64,000 nt of DNA from Ostrinia nubilalis. Taxonomy: Eukaryota; Arthropoda; Insecta; Lepidoptera; Crambidae. Made by a program: the position numbers and the translations under genes. Below are positions 9,367 through 18,230 of the stretch, piece after piece (position 1 is the first letter of the stretch; each line of letters opens with the position of its first letter). Location: assembly GCF_963855985.1 (NCBI RefSeq), contig NC_087091.1, positions 17,490,154 through 17,554,153 of the forward strand, read 5' to 3'. The notes below the pieces were generated by a model. It worked only from the letters and a program-made list of their open reading frames with translations, did not search any database and was not told where the DNA came from.

Positions 9367-10149
9367 ATGATGGAGAATGCCAAGAAAATGATATTAATTG
9401 AACCTGAAGCAATAGAAAAACTAAAAAATGATAACACAAACAGCAATGTTCATAACTTGTCCCGCTTGGATGAAGAAATGCATAAAGTTTTAAAAACAAA
9501 AACCGATGACCGAGAAAAGTGGTCTCTTTATTTACAAGCATTACAAAGATATTTGTATTTTATAAGTCAAGGTCGAAAACCTTTTGAAATACCCATACTA
9601 TCTTTTGGTGAATCAGAAAATAATAAAAATGTGAGTAATCAAGATCAGGGTTCAGAAATTAAACAAGACACCTCGAAGACAGACGAAAACAGTGACATTA
9701 TCAATGAAAATTACACTAAATCACAATTAATCCAACTTCTACCTAAAACGTATAAAGTAAAAGGCGAACTTTTACTAGATATTTTGATGAAAAATAAAGA
9801 TAAAATTTACTGGAACCAAGGAGGTACTGTTTTTATCAATAAAAAGGAGATTTACAAAAGCAACATAGTAGACTTACTGAATGATGTTATTAGACCTCTG
9901 AAAAATAGCTCTCCTAATGGTTGGGCAGAGTTTGCTTCTGTTTTAAAAGAGTTAAGAATACCTTTGAGTTACATAGGTAACCCAAGAAGAGCGACCTTTA
10001 TTAATGTTATGTCTAATACTCCCGACTTTGGAAAGAGATTTGAATCAAACATAGAAAAAGAATCTGAATTTTCTACCCCCCATTCAAGTCCAATTATTAA
10101 AGAAAAAGTGAAAAAGAAGATAGACTGGCAGAAATGGACCCCTTATTAG
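9367..10149 (+). CDS. Conserved Polinton protein of unknown function
   Basis: This 260-residue protein begins with a charged helical region (LDEEMHKVLKTK, then EKWSLYLQALQRYL). A low-complexity polar linker follows, then a compact C-terminal domain (LLPKTYKVKGELLLDILM; NGWAEFASVLKEL). Proteins with this two-part layout sit at the same place in other insect Polintons, but I know no demonstrated activity. Its last 16 bases overlap the integrase start. A virion or assembly role is plausible from its place among structural genes but unproven. Confidence 0.75.
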   Translation: MMENAKKMILIEPEAIEKLKNDNTNSNVHNLSRLDEEMHKVLKTKTDDREKWSLYLQALQRYLYFISQGRKPFEIPILSFGESENNKNVSNQDQGSEIKQDTSKTDENSDIINENYTKSQLIQLLPKTYKVKGELLLDILMKNKDKIYWNQGGTVFINKKEIYKSNIVDLLNDVIRPLKNSSPNGWAEFASVLKELRIPLSYIGNPRRATFINVMSNTPDFGKRFESNIEKESEFSTPHSSPIIKEKVKKKIDWQKWTPY

Positions 10150-11228
10150 AAATACACAATATTTACTATGATGTATCTCATCCTGCTGGATATGGTAGTT
10201 TAAATAAATTAAAAAATGCAATGAAAAGTAAAATGACTGTTAAGGAAATAAAACAATGGTTGGAATCTCAGGAAACATACACCTTACATAAACCAGTACA
10301 ACGTCGCTTTTCTAGGAACAAATATATCTTATCTAATTTAAACGAACTTTGGCAAGCTGATTTAAGTGATATGAGATCTTACAATGAATATAATGATGGT
10401 TATAAATACATTTTGTGTGTTATTGATGTATTCAGTAAATATGCATATGCAAGAGCTATGAAAAGAAAAAATTCCCATACGGTTAAACAATGTCTTGCTA
10501 GCATATTTGCGGAAGCGAAAGTTACTCCCACACATTTACAATCAGATAAAGGAACGGAGTTTATTGCAAAAGATGTTCAAATGTTCTTAAAATCACTGAA
10601 CATTAATTATTATACTACTAATAACCCCGATATTAAAGCAAGTATAGTGGAAAGATTTCAAAGAACTTTAAAAATGAAAATGTGGCGTTACTTTACACAT
10701 AACGACACTTTTCGTTATATTGACATATTGCAAGATTTGCTTTACTCCTATAATCACAGTTTTCATAGAAGCATAAAAATGAATCCTTGTGATGTAAATT
10801 CCAATAACATAATGACAGTTTGGTGTAATTTATATTCTGACAAAAAAGTTAACATACATCAAAATAAAACAAAATATAATCCGAAATTTTGTGTTGGTGA
10901 TTACGTTAGAATTACAAAATATAAACATATTTTTCAAAAAGGCTATGAAACCAATTGGAGTGATGAAATATTTATTATAACATCAGTTATAGAAAGATCT
11001 CCATGTGTGGTATACACTTTGAAAGATCTACAAAATGAAGTTATTACCGGAACATTTTACGAAAAAGAATTACAAAAAGTTCAATATGATTCTAATATGA
11101 AACATAGAATAGATAAAATTGTGCGTTCTCGTTACTCTGGTCACAGAAAGGAATTGTTAGTCAAGTGGAAAGGTTATCCAAATAAATTTAATAGTTGGAT
11201 TTTAGCATCTCACCTGGAAGAATCATGA
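10134..11228 (+). CDS. INT: Retroviral-type integrase with C-terminal chromodomain
   Basis: This 364-residue integrase inserts the excised or replicated element into chromosomal DNA and generates the 6-bp target duplication. The rve core shows the acidic triad D76 (WQADLSD), D138 (QSDKGTEF) and E173 (IVERF), with 34 residues between the last two. The C-terminal 47 residues (from about 318) form a chromodomain (IDKIVRSR, LLVKWKGYP, SWI), which may steer insertion to marked chromatin. I see no HHCC zinc finger at the N-terminus. The frame overlaps the preceding gene by 16 bp and the next start by an ATGA. Confidence 0.96.
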   Translation: MDPLLEIHNIYYDVSHPAGYGSLNKLKNAMKSKMTVKEIKQWLESQETYTLHKPVQRRFSRNKYILSNLNELWQADLSDMRSYNEYNDGYKYILCVIDVFSKYAYARAMKRKNSHTVKQCLASIFAEAKVTPTHLQSDKGTEFIAKDVQMFLKSLNINYYTTNNPDIKASIVERFQRTLKMKMWRYFTHNDTFRYIDILQDLLYSYNHSFHRSIKMNPCDVNSNNIMTVWCNLYSDKKVNIHQNKTKYNPKFCVGDYVRITKYKHIFQKGYETNWSDEIFIITSVIERSPCVVYTLKDLQNEVITGTFYEKELQKVQYDSNMKHRIDKIVRSRYSGHRKELLVKWKGYPNKFNSWILASHLEES

Positions 11229-11989
11229 CTGGTGACAGTTTTTATTTAACCTTACCTAGTAACAGTTCTATGACATATTTTCCTGAAAATAAAACAGCAA
11301 GTTTTTGTACAAAGTTACCAAAATCAATTAAACTAGATGGAGAATGGTCAGTTGGACTTGTAGAATTTCAATATCCATGTACTATGTTTACTGTTCAAAA
11401 CCAAGAAAACGTTATATTCATTACCAAAAGAATGAAAGTTCCAGGTGATGAAATGAATGAATCAATTGTAACATACAAAAGTCAAATACCACCATACAGT
11501 TATGATAATATCGATGATATTGTATCTACTGTTAATTCTAGAGAATCTTTTAAATTAAGACATGATAAAATATCAAAACATATAACTGTAACCCATGAAG
11601 ATAAAAAACTGATATCTTTAAAATTTTCACCAAAGTTAAGTCTTCAGTTCGGATTTGATCCAGAAACAAATGTTGCTACTAAAAAAATCGGGCGATTTCC
11701 TCCCAATTTATACTTAGGGTTACCATCACAATTATTCATATATTGCGATATCATTGAACCACAAATGGTTGGTGATGTCATATGTTCACTATTAAGAATA
11801 GTTCCAATGGACACTGCAAAATATACATATGGGTCAAACAGAATGCAAATTTTTTCTCCACCACATTATGTACCTGTTATGCGAAGAGAATTTGATACAA
11901 TTGAAATAGATATAAGAACGAACACTGGAGCAAATGTTCCATTTCAATTTGGAACGACTTGCGTTAAACTACATTTCATACGAAAATAA
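11225..11989 (+). CDS. Minor capsid protein (penton-like)
   Basis: The start at 11225 is chosen over an upstream in-frame ATG (11195) because 11225 forms an ATGA overlap with the integrase stop and begins the conserved N-terminus (FYLTLPSNSS). The product is 254 residues. The blocks TLPSNSSMTYFPENKT, LDGEWSVGLVEFQYP and FGFDP are typical of the Polinton minor capsid protein. That protein is thought to be a single-jelly-roll penton occupying capsid vertices. The next gene starts after a 2-bp gap. Confidence 0.87.
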   Translation: MTGDSFYLTLPSNSSMTYFPENKTASFCTKLPKSIKLDGEWSVGLVEFQYPCTMFTVQNQENVIFITKRMKVPGDEMNESIVTYKSQIPPYSYDNIDDIVSTVNSRESFKLRHDKISKHITVTHEDKKLISLKFSPKLSLQFGFDPETNVATKKIGRFPPNLYLGLPSQLFIYCDIIEPQMVGDVICSLLRIVPMDTAKYTYGSNRMQIFSPPHYVPVMRREFDTIEIDIRTNTGANVPFQFGTTCVKLHFIRK

Positions 11990-11991
11990 TA

Positions 11992-12450
11992 ATGTATTCA
12001 AAATATAATAACAATATTTGTCCTTATGAACATTACTATACACATCAAGCTGGGTCTGGTGTAGGGGTAATTTATAAAGGTGCATCACATCAACGTGGAC
12101 ATGGTATTGGAAGTTTTTTAGGTGGATTATTTCGATCTGTTTTGCCTCTTCTATCAAATGGAGCTAAAGTCATCGGTAAAGAAGCATTAAATGCAGGTGT
12201 TGGGCTCTTGTCCGATATGACACAGACTAAACCACTTGATGAATCAATCAGAGATCGTCTCAAGGAAGCGACTTCTAACTTAAAAAGGAAAGCTGATGAT
12301 AAATTAGATCGTGTAATGAGAGGCTCAGGATATAAAAGAAAAAGTCAACAACTAAAAAGTATCAGTCGATCACAACATTCAAAACTGAGAACATTAAAAA
12401 AAGGAAAGAAGACTACTAAAAATAATTACATTGAAGATATATTTTCCTAG
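11992..12450 (+). CDS. pVI-like membrane-active virion protein
   Basis: This 152-residue protein has a Gly/His-rich N-terminus and then an amphipathic glycine-rich helix (HGIGSFLGGLFRSVLPLL). A second Ala/Gly helix and a very basic C-terminal half follow (SNLKRKADDKLDRVMRGSG; KLRTLKKGKK). The layout and its place between minor and major capsid genes match Polinton/adintovirus proteins compared with adenovirus pVI, which disrupts membranes and links capsid to core. The glycine-containing sites (RGSG, HQAGSG) could be cut by the protease encoded downstream; that is inferred. Confidence 0.7.
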   Translation: MYSKYNNNICPYEHYYTHQAGSGVGVIYKGASHQRGHGIGSFLGGLFRSVLPLLSNGAKVIGKEALNAGVGLLSDMTQTKPLDESIRDRLKEATSNLKRKADDKLDRVMRGSGYKRKSQQLKSISRSQHSKLRTLKKGKKTTKNNYIEDIFS

Positions 12451-12458
12451 TTTACAAT

Positions 12459-13772
12459 ATGTCATTTTTACATAATCATTCTTGTGAATGTATAAAGTCT
12501 GAATTAGATTTATTTGCGTTGCCGGCTACTCAAACTAGTATTGAAAATGGACAATGGATACACTATAAACCAATTTCATCTCTAAGTGATGATGGACCTA
12601 TAGAATTTCAAATCCCAGGGACTGGTGATGATTACATTGATTTGTCACATACCTTAATACATATAAAAGCAAAAATTCTAAATCAGGACTTAACACCTTT
12701 GTTGTCTACAACTACAGTGGCTCCTGTAAATAATTGGCTTCACTCACTATTTAGTCAGTTAGATGTCTATTTAAATCAAAAACTTGTTTCACCACCAAAT
12801 AATACTTATGGTTATCGTGCATATATTGAAACGTTACTAAACTATGCTCAACCAGCTAAACAATCACATCTTACTTGTGGACTTTGGTATGAAGATACTG
12901 CTGGAAACATGAATTCAACGGATGATTCAAACAAAGGATTCATGAAAAGACAAAACCTCGTTAAAGAAAGCAAGGAAGTAGAAATGATAGGACATTTACA
13001 TGGTGATATATTCAATCAAGAGAAATTTTTAATAAATGGTGTTGAAATGTGTGTAAAGTTAGTAAGATCTCGTGATGCGTTTAATTTGATGTGTTCATCT
13101 AATGATGTAAAACTAAAAGTTTCTATTGTAGATGCAACACTTATGATACGAAAAGCTCGTATAAATCCATCTGTTTTGCTTGCTCATCAAAAAGTTTTAG
13201 CATCAACTACTGCCAAATATCCTATAACTAGAGCTGAAGTAAAAGTTTTAACTATTCCATCAGGGATTCAAGGTAAAACTCTTGATAATGTTTTCCTTGG
13301 ACAAGTACCAAAAAGATGTGTAATTGGATTCGTAGACAATACGGCATTCAATGGTATTCTTACAAAAAATCCGTATGATTTTTATAATTACAGTATAAAC
13401 ACGTTCAGTTTATATATTGATGGTATGCAAATTCCATCTAAAGCCCTCCAGCCAGCATTTCATAACAATTTGTTTACTTCAACATACCATACTTTGTTTT
13501 CTGGAACTGGAATCCATTTCTTGAATGATGGAAACGGAATTTCTAGAGATAATTATGCGAATGGTTACTGTCTAATGGCTTTTGACTTAACTCCAGACTT
13601 ATCAGCAAATTCAACTGCTCACTGGAATCTTATACGACATGGTAGTGTTCGATTAGAAGTTCGATTTGAAACAGCTCTCACACAAACTGTTAACTGTATG
13701 GTATATGCTGAATTTGATAATATTATTGAAATTGATAAAAACAGGAATGTTACTGTAGATTTTAGTAGTTAA
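12459..13772 (+). CDS. MCP: Major capsid protein (double jelly-roll)
   Basis: This 437-residue protein matches the Polinton major capsid protein in length and diagnostic stretches: CIKSELDLFALPATQTSIE near the N-terminus, then DDYIDLSHTLIHIKAKI, NNWLHSLFSQLDVYLN and GYRAYIETLLNY. The family is predicted to form double-jelly-roll trimers that tile an icosahedral shell, as adenovirus hexon does. The frame is uninterrupted. It starts 8 bp after the pVI-like gene and is followed by the maturation protease. Confidence 0.93.
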   Translation: MSFLHNHSCECIKSELDLFALPATQTSIENGQWIHYKPISSLSDDGPIEFQIPGTGDDYIDLSHTLIHIKAKILNQDLTPLLSTTTVAPVNNWLHSLFSQLDVYLNQKLVSPPNNTYGYRAYIETLLNYAQPAKQSHLTCGLWYEDTAGNMNSTDDSNKGFMKRQNLVKESKEVEMIGHLHGDIFNQEKFLINGVEMCVKLVRSRDAFNLMCSSNDVKLKVSIVDATLMIRKARINPSVLLAHQKVLASTTAKYPITRAEVKVLTIPSGIQGKTLDNVFLGQVPKRCVIGFVDNTAFNGILTKNPYDFYNYSINTFSLYIDGMQIPSKALQPAFHNNLFTSTYHTLFSGTGIHFLNDGNGISRDNYANGYCLMAFDLTPDLSANSTAHWNLIRHGSVRLEVRFETALTQTVNCMVYAEFDNIIEIDKNRNVTVDFSS

Positions 13773-13814
13773 ATTTAGAGTGTGTAGGACTACGTACATA
13801 TTGTTATTACTATC

Positions 13815-14255
13815 ATGGATACTTTACAAATTCAAAAATACATGAAAAAAATATATCATTCCTTAGAATTTAATGTGTTTGCTGCGAATAGAATACCAAT
13901 TCATGTAACAACACCTGTTTACATGATCAGTAATCTTGACTCCGATACTGAACCTGGATCACATTGGGTAGCAATATACGTAAATACAGATGGTATTGGT
14001 GAATATTTTGATAGCTTTGGTCGTAAACCTGATGGTTATCATTTAGCATTTTTAAGAAGAAATACAAACTGGTATATCTATAACAATAAGCCTATACAAA
14101 GCATATTTTCATCTGTTTGTGGTGAATATTGTTTGCTTTACTTATATTTTAAGTTAAGAGGAATGAGTTTAAGAGATTTTATAGAAATGTTTAGTAACAA
14201 TTTGATAAATAATGATATATTGTTAAAAGAAATGTTTAAGTCCTTTATGATGTAA
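13815..14255 (+). CDS. PRO: Adenain-like maturation cysteine protease
   Basis: This 146-residue C5/Ulp1-type protease would cleave capsid and core precursors during virion maturation. The catalytic residues are visible in family order: H50 (GSHW), D66 (YFDSFG), oxyanion Q95 (KPIQ) and nucleophile C102 (VCGEYC). It is shorter than adenovirus protease (about 200 residues) but normal for insect Polintons. It is the last plus-strand gene, and an AATAAA follows at 14283. Confidence 0.92.
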   Translation: MDTLQIQKYMKKIYHSLEFNVFAANRIPIHVTTPVYMISNLDSDTEPGSHWVAIYVNTDGIGEYFDSFGRKPDGYHLAFLRRNTNWYIYNNKPIQSIFSSVCGEYCLLYLYFKLRGMSLRDFIEMFSNNLINNDILLKEMFKSFMM

Positions 14256-14282
14256 TTTTATAATGTTAAAAATGTATGTAAT

Positions 14283-14288
14283 AATAAA
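14283..14288 (+). terminator. Poly(A) signal of the late gene block
   Basis: AATAAA lies 28 bp after the protease stop, in an AT-rich convergent region between opposing transcription units. Confidence 0.5.
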
Positions 14289-14398
14289 AAATATGTATAA
14301 AAATTTACTATGACTTTTATTTGTGTAACCTATCTGCTAAGGAACAAAAAACCAAAGGGAAAAGATAAAGGAAACAAGAAAATGCTTAAAAAGTGTTT

Positions 14399-14404
14399 TT
14401 TATT
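14399..14404 (-). terminator. Poly(A) signal of the leftward accessory gene
   Basis: AATAAA on the minus strand lies just past the stop of the last tandem copy (14400-14402) of the accessory-gene 3' half. Confidence 0.45.
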
Positions 14405-14469
14405 CAATAAACGATTTTATATTACATTTACAAGAAAACTTAAAATTACTTAAAAAGTTAGTTTTGTAT

Positions 14470-15524
14470 AATATTTCATATGTTTTAATTTTTTTTAAAT
14501 CATAAATTTCATCTTTATTTAAGTGTGTTGCTTTCGATCCATCATCCGCGCTAGATGAAACATAGGATATGGATTCAATAATCGGATTCGGACGTTCCAC
14601 TGTCGAGGACATTTTTGTTTTAGCTTTCTTGTTTGGTGTGGTGAAGAATTCGTCAATGAATTCATTGTTTGTTCTCTTACTTGAACTTTGTTGGTATGGA
14701 GGAATCTCAAAGCATTTTTATTTTTTATTGCTTACCGTATATTTTTGGCACCCCGGTGCATTCGATATGCTCTTTGTTATATCGTAAACTAATTGTCGAG
14801 TTTTTCTATGTATTGAATCGTTTGTTGGTTTTGTGAAATATTTCACACGTACATCCGCATGTTTCCATTGCTCTGATTTGTCTATGTTTTCAATTTTTTA
14901 AATTCATAAATTTCAACTTTAATTAAGTGCGTTGTTTTCGATCCATCATCCGCGTTAGATGAAACATAGGATATGGAATCAATATTCAGATTCGGACGTT
15001 CCCACTATCGAGGACTTTTTTGTTTTAGCTTTCTTGTTTGGTGTGGTGAAGAATTCGTCAATGGATTCATTGTTTGTTCTCTTGCTTGAACTTTGTTGGT
15101 ATGGAGGAATCTCAAAGCATTTTTATTTTTTATTGCTTACCGTATATTTTTGGCACCCCGGTGCATTCGATATGCTCTTTGTTATATCGTAAACTAATTG
15201 TCGAGTTTTTCTATGTATGGAATCGTTTGTTGGTTTTGTGAAATATTTCACACGTACATCCGCATGTTTCCATTGTTCAGATGGCTCTATGTTTTCAATT
15301 TTTTTTAATTCATAAATTTCAACTTTAATTAAGTGCGTCGCTTTTGATCCATCATCCGCGTTAGATGAAACATAGGATATAGAATCAATATTTGGATTCG
15401 GACGTCCCACTGTCGAGGACTTTTTTGTTTTAGCTTTCTTGTTTGGTGTGGTGAAGAATTCGTCAATGGATTCATTGTTTGTTCTCTTGCTTGAACTTGA
15501 ACTTTGTTGGTATGGAGGAATCTC
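14470..15524 (-). repeat. Tandem triplication of the 3' half of the accessory gene
   Basis: Three head-to-tail copies have a period of 405-411 bp, measured by GGAATCTC at 14701, 15106 and 15517. The copy furthest from the promoter has lost about 45 bp near 14475. The middle copy carries one extra base in the GGACGTTCCCACT region, which shifts its frame. Copies remain highly similar, so the duplication is fairly young. Only the promoter-proximal copy joins an intact 5' part. Confidence 0.88.
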
Positions 15525-15724
15525 ATCTTCATCAGACAAAGGGAAGTAGTAGTTTTTAAATGTATTTTCATCGAATGCAACATTACATTCGGATTCAGGA
15601 ATCTGTAACTAAGGAAAGATATGCAACGTTAGTATAAAAAAGATATTACTTAAGAAAATTAAACAAAAATGTAGATTGAAGAACATTATAGTAAAATGAT
15701 TATTAATGTGTTACTTACCTCCAT
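15123..15724 (-). CDS. Spliced accessory protein of unknown function
   Basis: Exon 1 is only ATGGAG (15724-15719), directly followed by donor GTAAGT. Exon 2 begins at 15608 or 15602 through two acceptor AGs six bases apart, both in frame, and runs to the stop at 15123. The product is about 161-163 residues: an acidic tyrosine-containing start (SDEDEIPPYQQ), a serine run, a basic patch (PNKKAKTKK) and a C-terminal part with VRVKYFTKP and LVYDITKS. I do not recognise the family. A TATAAATA lies 91 bp upstream of the ATG. Being the only leftward gene, near one terminus, it may be regulatory or host-interacting, but nothing shows this. Confidence 0.6.
15603..15718 (-). other. Intron of the accessory gene
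   Basis: On the minus strand, donor AG/GTAAGT lies at 15718-15713 and a pyrimidine-rich TTTCCTTAG/TTACAG end gives tandem acceptors at 15609 and 15603. Either choice keeps the frame, changing the protein by two residues. Confidence 0.55.
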
Positions 15725-15814
15725 AGTTATGGATGTTATTGAGTCTTGTGTGTTGATAGGTATTGAATACGAATTCAGAGGAAGAAGTGTGAAGAAAGTA
15801 GTGATGTATATGGG

Positions 15815-15822
15815 TATTTATA
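15815..15822 (-). promoter_or_regulatory. TATA box of the leftward Polinton promoter
   Basis: TATAAATA on the minus strand lies 91 bp upstream of the accessory-gene ATG and about 80 bp inside the right inverted repeat, mirroring the left promoter. Confidence 0.55.
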
Positions 15823-15902
15823 CCAGTAATGTCAATTTAGCAATGGATTTTTAATAGATATTATTAGTTAATAGTAACTTGTCTTGGAATGTGGTAGATG
15901 TT

Positions 15903-16084
15903 ATGTTACTGGTTTTGGAATATAATGTGGTGAGTCATACAATAATGGAGTCATTAGTTGTTGGTAATTAATGAAGGAATAATTAACAAATAAAGTAGGA
16001 CACACATTCGCGGATGTTTATCTCCGGATCCGTTGCAGATACGAAGCTGGGGATGCGTGCAATCGCTCCAAGTGACCCCCTAAA

Positions 16085-16139
<55 letters not shown>

Positions 16140-16205
16140 CCCCCGGAGTTTCGGATTTAGGTGAGCCAGAGTTGGGTGAGCCAGAACTCTCGAATCCCTA
16201 CTACT
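15903..16205 (-). repeat. Polinton right terminal inverted repeat
   Basis: This is the reverse complement of the left repeat with a few substitutions. Its homopolymer is 51 T at 16087-16137. It ends CCCTACTACT directly before the CGTAGA duplication. Confidence 0.93.
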
Positions 16206-16211
16206 CGTAGA
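16206..16211. repeat. Polinton target site duplication, right (CGTAGA)
   Basis: This is an exact copy of 3551-3556 immediately outside the right inverted repeat. Confidence 0.95.
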
Positions 16212-16218
16212 GGACCCG

Positions 16219-16555
16219 TTGGCGTCAAAACGCATTGAGGACTAGCTTCAATTGCTTGACTACGAAGATATAAACATAAGTTTTGTGAATATGAGAGAAG
16301 CCAAGGAGAGGTAACTTTCCCTCCTTGAACTAAAATAACAGACAAAACATTTACCATGTTTTCGTAACTCCCAGTGGCGTCAAAACGCTTTCATTGAGGA
16401 CTAGCTTATGGCTTTGAATTCTTCGCTTGACCATAACTTTTGTGATTATGAGGGGAGCCAAGGAGAGGTAGATTTCCCTCCTTGAATAACAATAACAGAT
16501 AAAACATTTATCATGTTATCCCGGTGGCGTCAAAACGTTCATTGAGTGGGACTTG
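16219..16555. repeat. Minisatellite of about 153 bp, 2.2 copies
   Basis: GGCGTCAAAACG recurs at 16221, 16376 and 16527. The intervening units share CATTGAGGACTAGCTT, the AGCCAAGGAGAGGTA block and ACAAAACATTTA-like blocks. The Polinton sits just left of the first unit. Confidence 0.8.
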
Positions 16556-18230
16556 GTCTAATGGGTCTAAATTCGCCGTCACCGGCAGACGCAGCCGGCG
16601 CGACCTCGCCGCCACGCATCGGGGAACACGCCCCTAGCTGGACTATTCTGGAGTCGATAGATAGAGCCTAGATGGTCGATATTTTGGTTTTTCGAACGTC
16701 CCAATGTATTTTGTTACGATGGGTTTGTTCAGATAGAGTACCTATGTCGATAAAGCAGCAATCATAATTTAGCCCTTAAATTACATCAGATAGTTTTAGT
16801 GACATTTGATTGTGCTCAAAGGTGTACTTTTGTTCGTTTATTAAATCAAACTGCGAAGCTGCAACAATGCAATCTACGTATTAGAAAATAATAAGAACCA
16901 AAGCTCTAAATTGTTCTAGATAATGTTATGCTCCCTAACCACATATTTTACGGTAGAAAGCGATATGAATAATGTGCATGTGTTATAAAAGCCTGTAATC
17001 AATTACTCGTACATACTCGAGGTGGTTCATATCCACCACAAACGTCCAGTGCAGATTGAGTTGTGGAAGGGTAGGTGTAGGTACACGATTGTAAGGCAAG
17101 TGGCCAAACTTACCGTACCCAGCAGTGTGACTGCTACAAGATCACTTTACTTTTTGCTCAAGAGTAGTGAGCTCCTATCGAGCGATGCCCAAATAGTTCT
17201 CCCGGCGTTATAATTACACGGCAGCGATAAGGCGGCGCGGGCGCACGCGGCGACCGGAACGGGCATCTTGATCCGCCATGTGAAAGTGAATCACAGAAAG
17301 TTCGCGCCGTTTGTTTTAACACTTTGTAGCCTCCGTGGAAGGCGTCGCTATATTTTACTCGGGGGATTCCCACGCGTATTATCCTAAGGTGCTGCAGTTT
17401 TGAAGGTACTGCGTTGTCATGCGTTACCTACCTGCTTAATACTCGGGTCATCGAACTTGTAGCCTTAATTTGTTTAGAGTCGTCGACGTCGTTTTCAAAT
17501 GACGTCCCAGTGCTGGACAAAGGCCTCCCCCAAAGATTTCCATGAATTATTAAGGTTGTTTTAAATGAACTGGTACTGCCTACAACTATCGACGATAGTT
17601 TTCTGTCTTCTTCTTCATCTTCTTATCCTTTTTTCCATTATTTGAGGTCAGCTATCCTTGTTCTGAGGCGCCAGGACAATGTTTTGGGTTGTCCAAATAT
17701 TTGTCTGTAAGAAATATTATTTTAATTAAATCTTGAGAGAAGTAATGTAATCACTTTGGCGTATTGATTTGATAACCAAGCAGCATCAATTTTGATAAAT
17801 AAATTCCATTCAAAAATGTAGTAAAAATTCTAACATTTAACGAAGTCCATCATTTCTATCCGAATTTAAAAAGAAGGCTATAACGGCATCAAACCCAGCG
17901 CTTCAGGGCTTTAACGAACCACTGACCCAATTAGGTCCTTTCCAAAAACAGTGTAAATGCGTGAGTCAATAAATTAAGGACTAAGGATGGTGGCCACACT
18001 GTAAAAACAATGAGTAGGCTCAGTATCTAGATTCTAGACCTTAACTCAATCTTATGTGTAGTATGGATCTATAAAAAAATAATTACTTTCATAGTCTTTA
18101 TGCCTCATAATTATTTTATAATTATATTCACATTTTTTAGACTAAACTACTACATAGATATTTAGTATATCTAATATCTATCATCGTTAAGAAAGTGAAA
18201 TTAGAAAATATTTCTTTTAGCACCAGCCAA
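16556..18230. other. Non-coding stretch, little recognised
   Basis: No convincing gene is seen. A short GC-rich patch lies at about 16570-16640 and another at 17215-17280. A LINE-tail fragment (GACGTCCCAGTGCTGGACAA) lies near 17500-17545, related to the copies at 37375 and 41475. Confidence 0.5.

Larger units (their letters stand above)
3557..16205 (+). mobile_element. Complete Polinton/Maverick element (12.65 kb)
   Basis: Boundaries are exact: inverted repeats of about 305 bp open with AGTAGTAGGG and the element is bracketed by CGTAGA duplications. Inside are the Polinton hallmark genes (protein-primed DNA polymerase B, retroviral-type integrase, FtsK/HerA-type packaging ATPase, adenain-like protease), both capsid proteins and two other virion-type proteins. 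All of these frames are open over normal lengths. The only decay I see is in extra tandem copies of the accessory gene near the right end. The coding capacity resembles that of polinton-like viruses and adintoviruses. Whether it makes particles cannot be read from sequence. Confidence 0.96.

Noticed and set aside
11195..11224. Upstream in-frame ATG for the minor capsid gene
   Set aside because: It lies inside the integrase chromodomain codons. The conserved family N-terminus starts at 11225, which also forms an ATGA overlap.
14569..15192. Plus-strand frames of 72 and 77 codons repeated in the triplicated region
   Set aside because: They are antisense to the accessory gene and repeat only because the DNA is triplicated.
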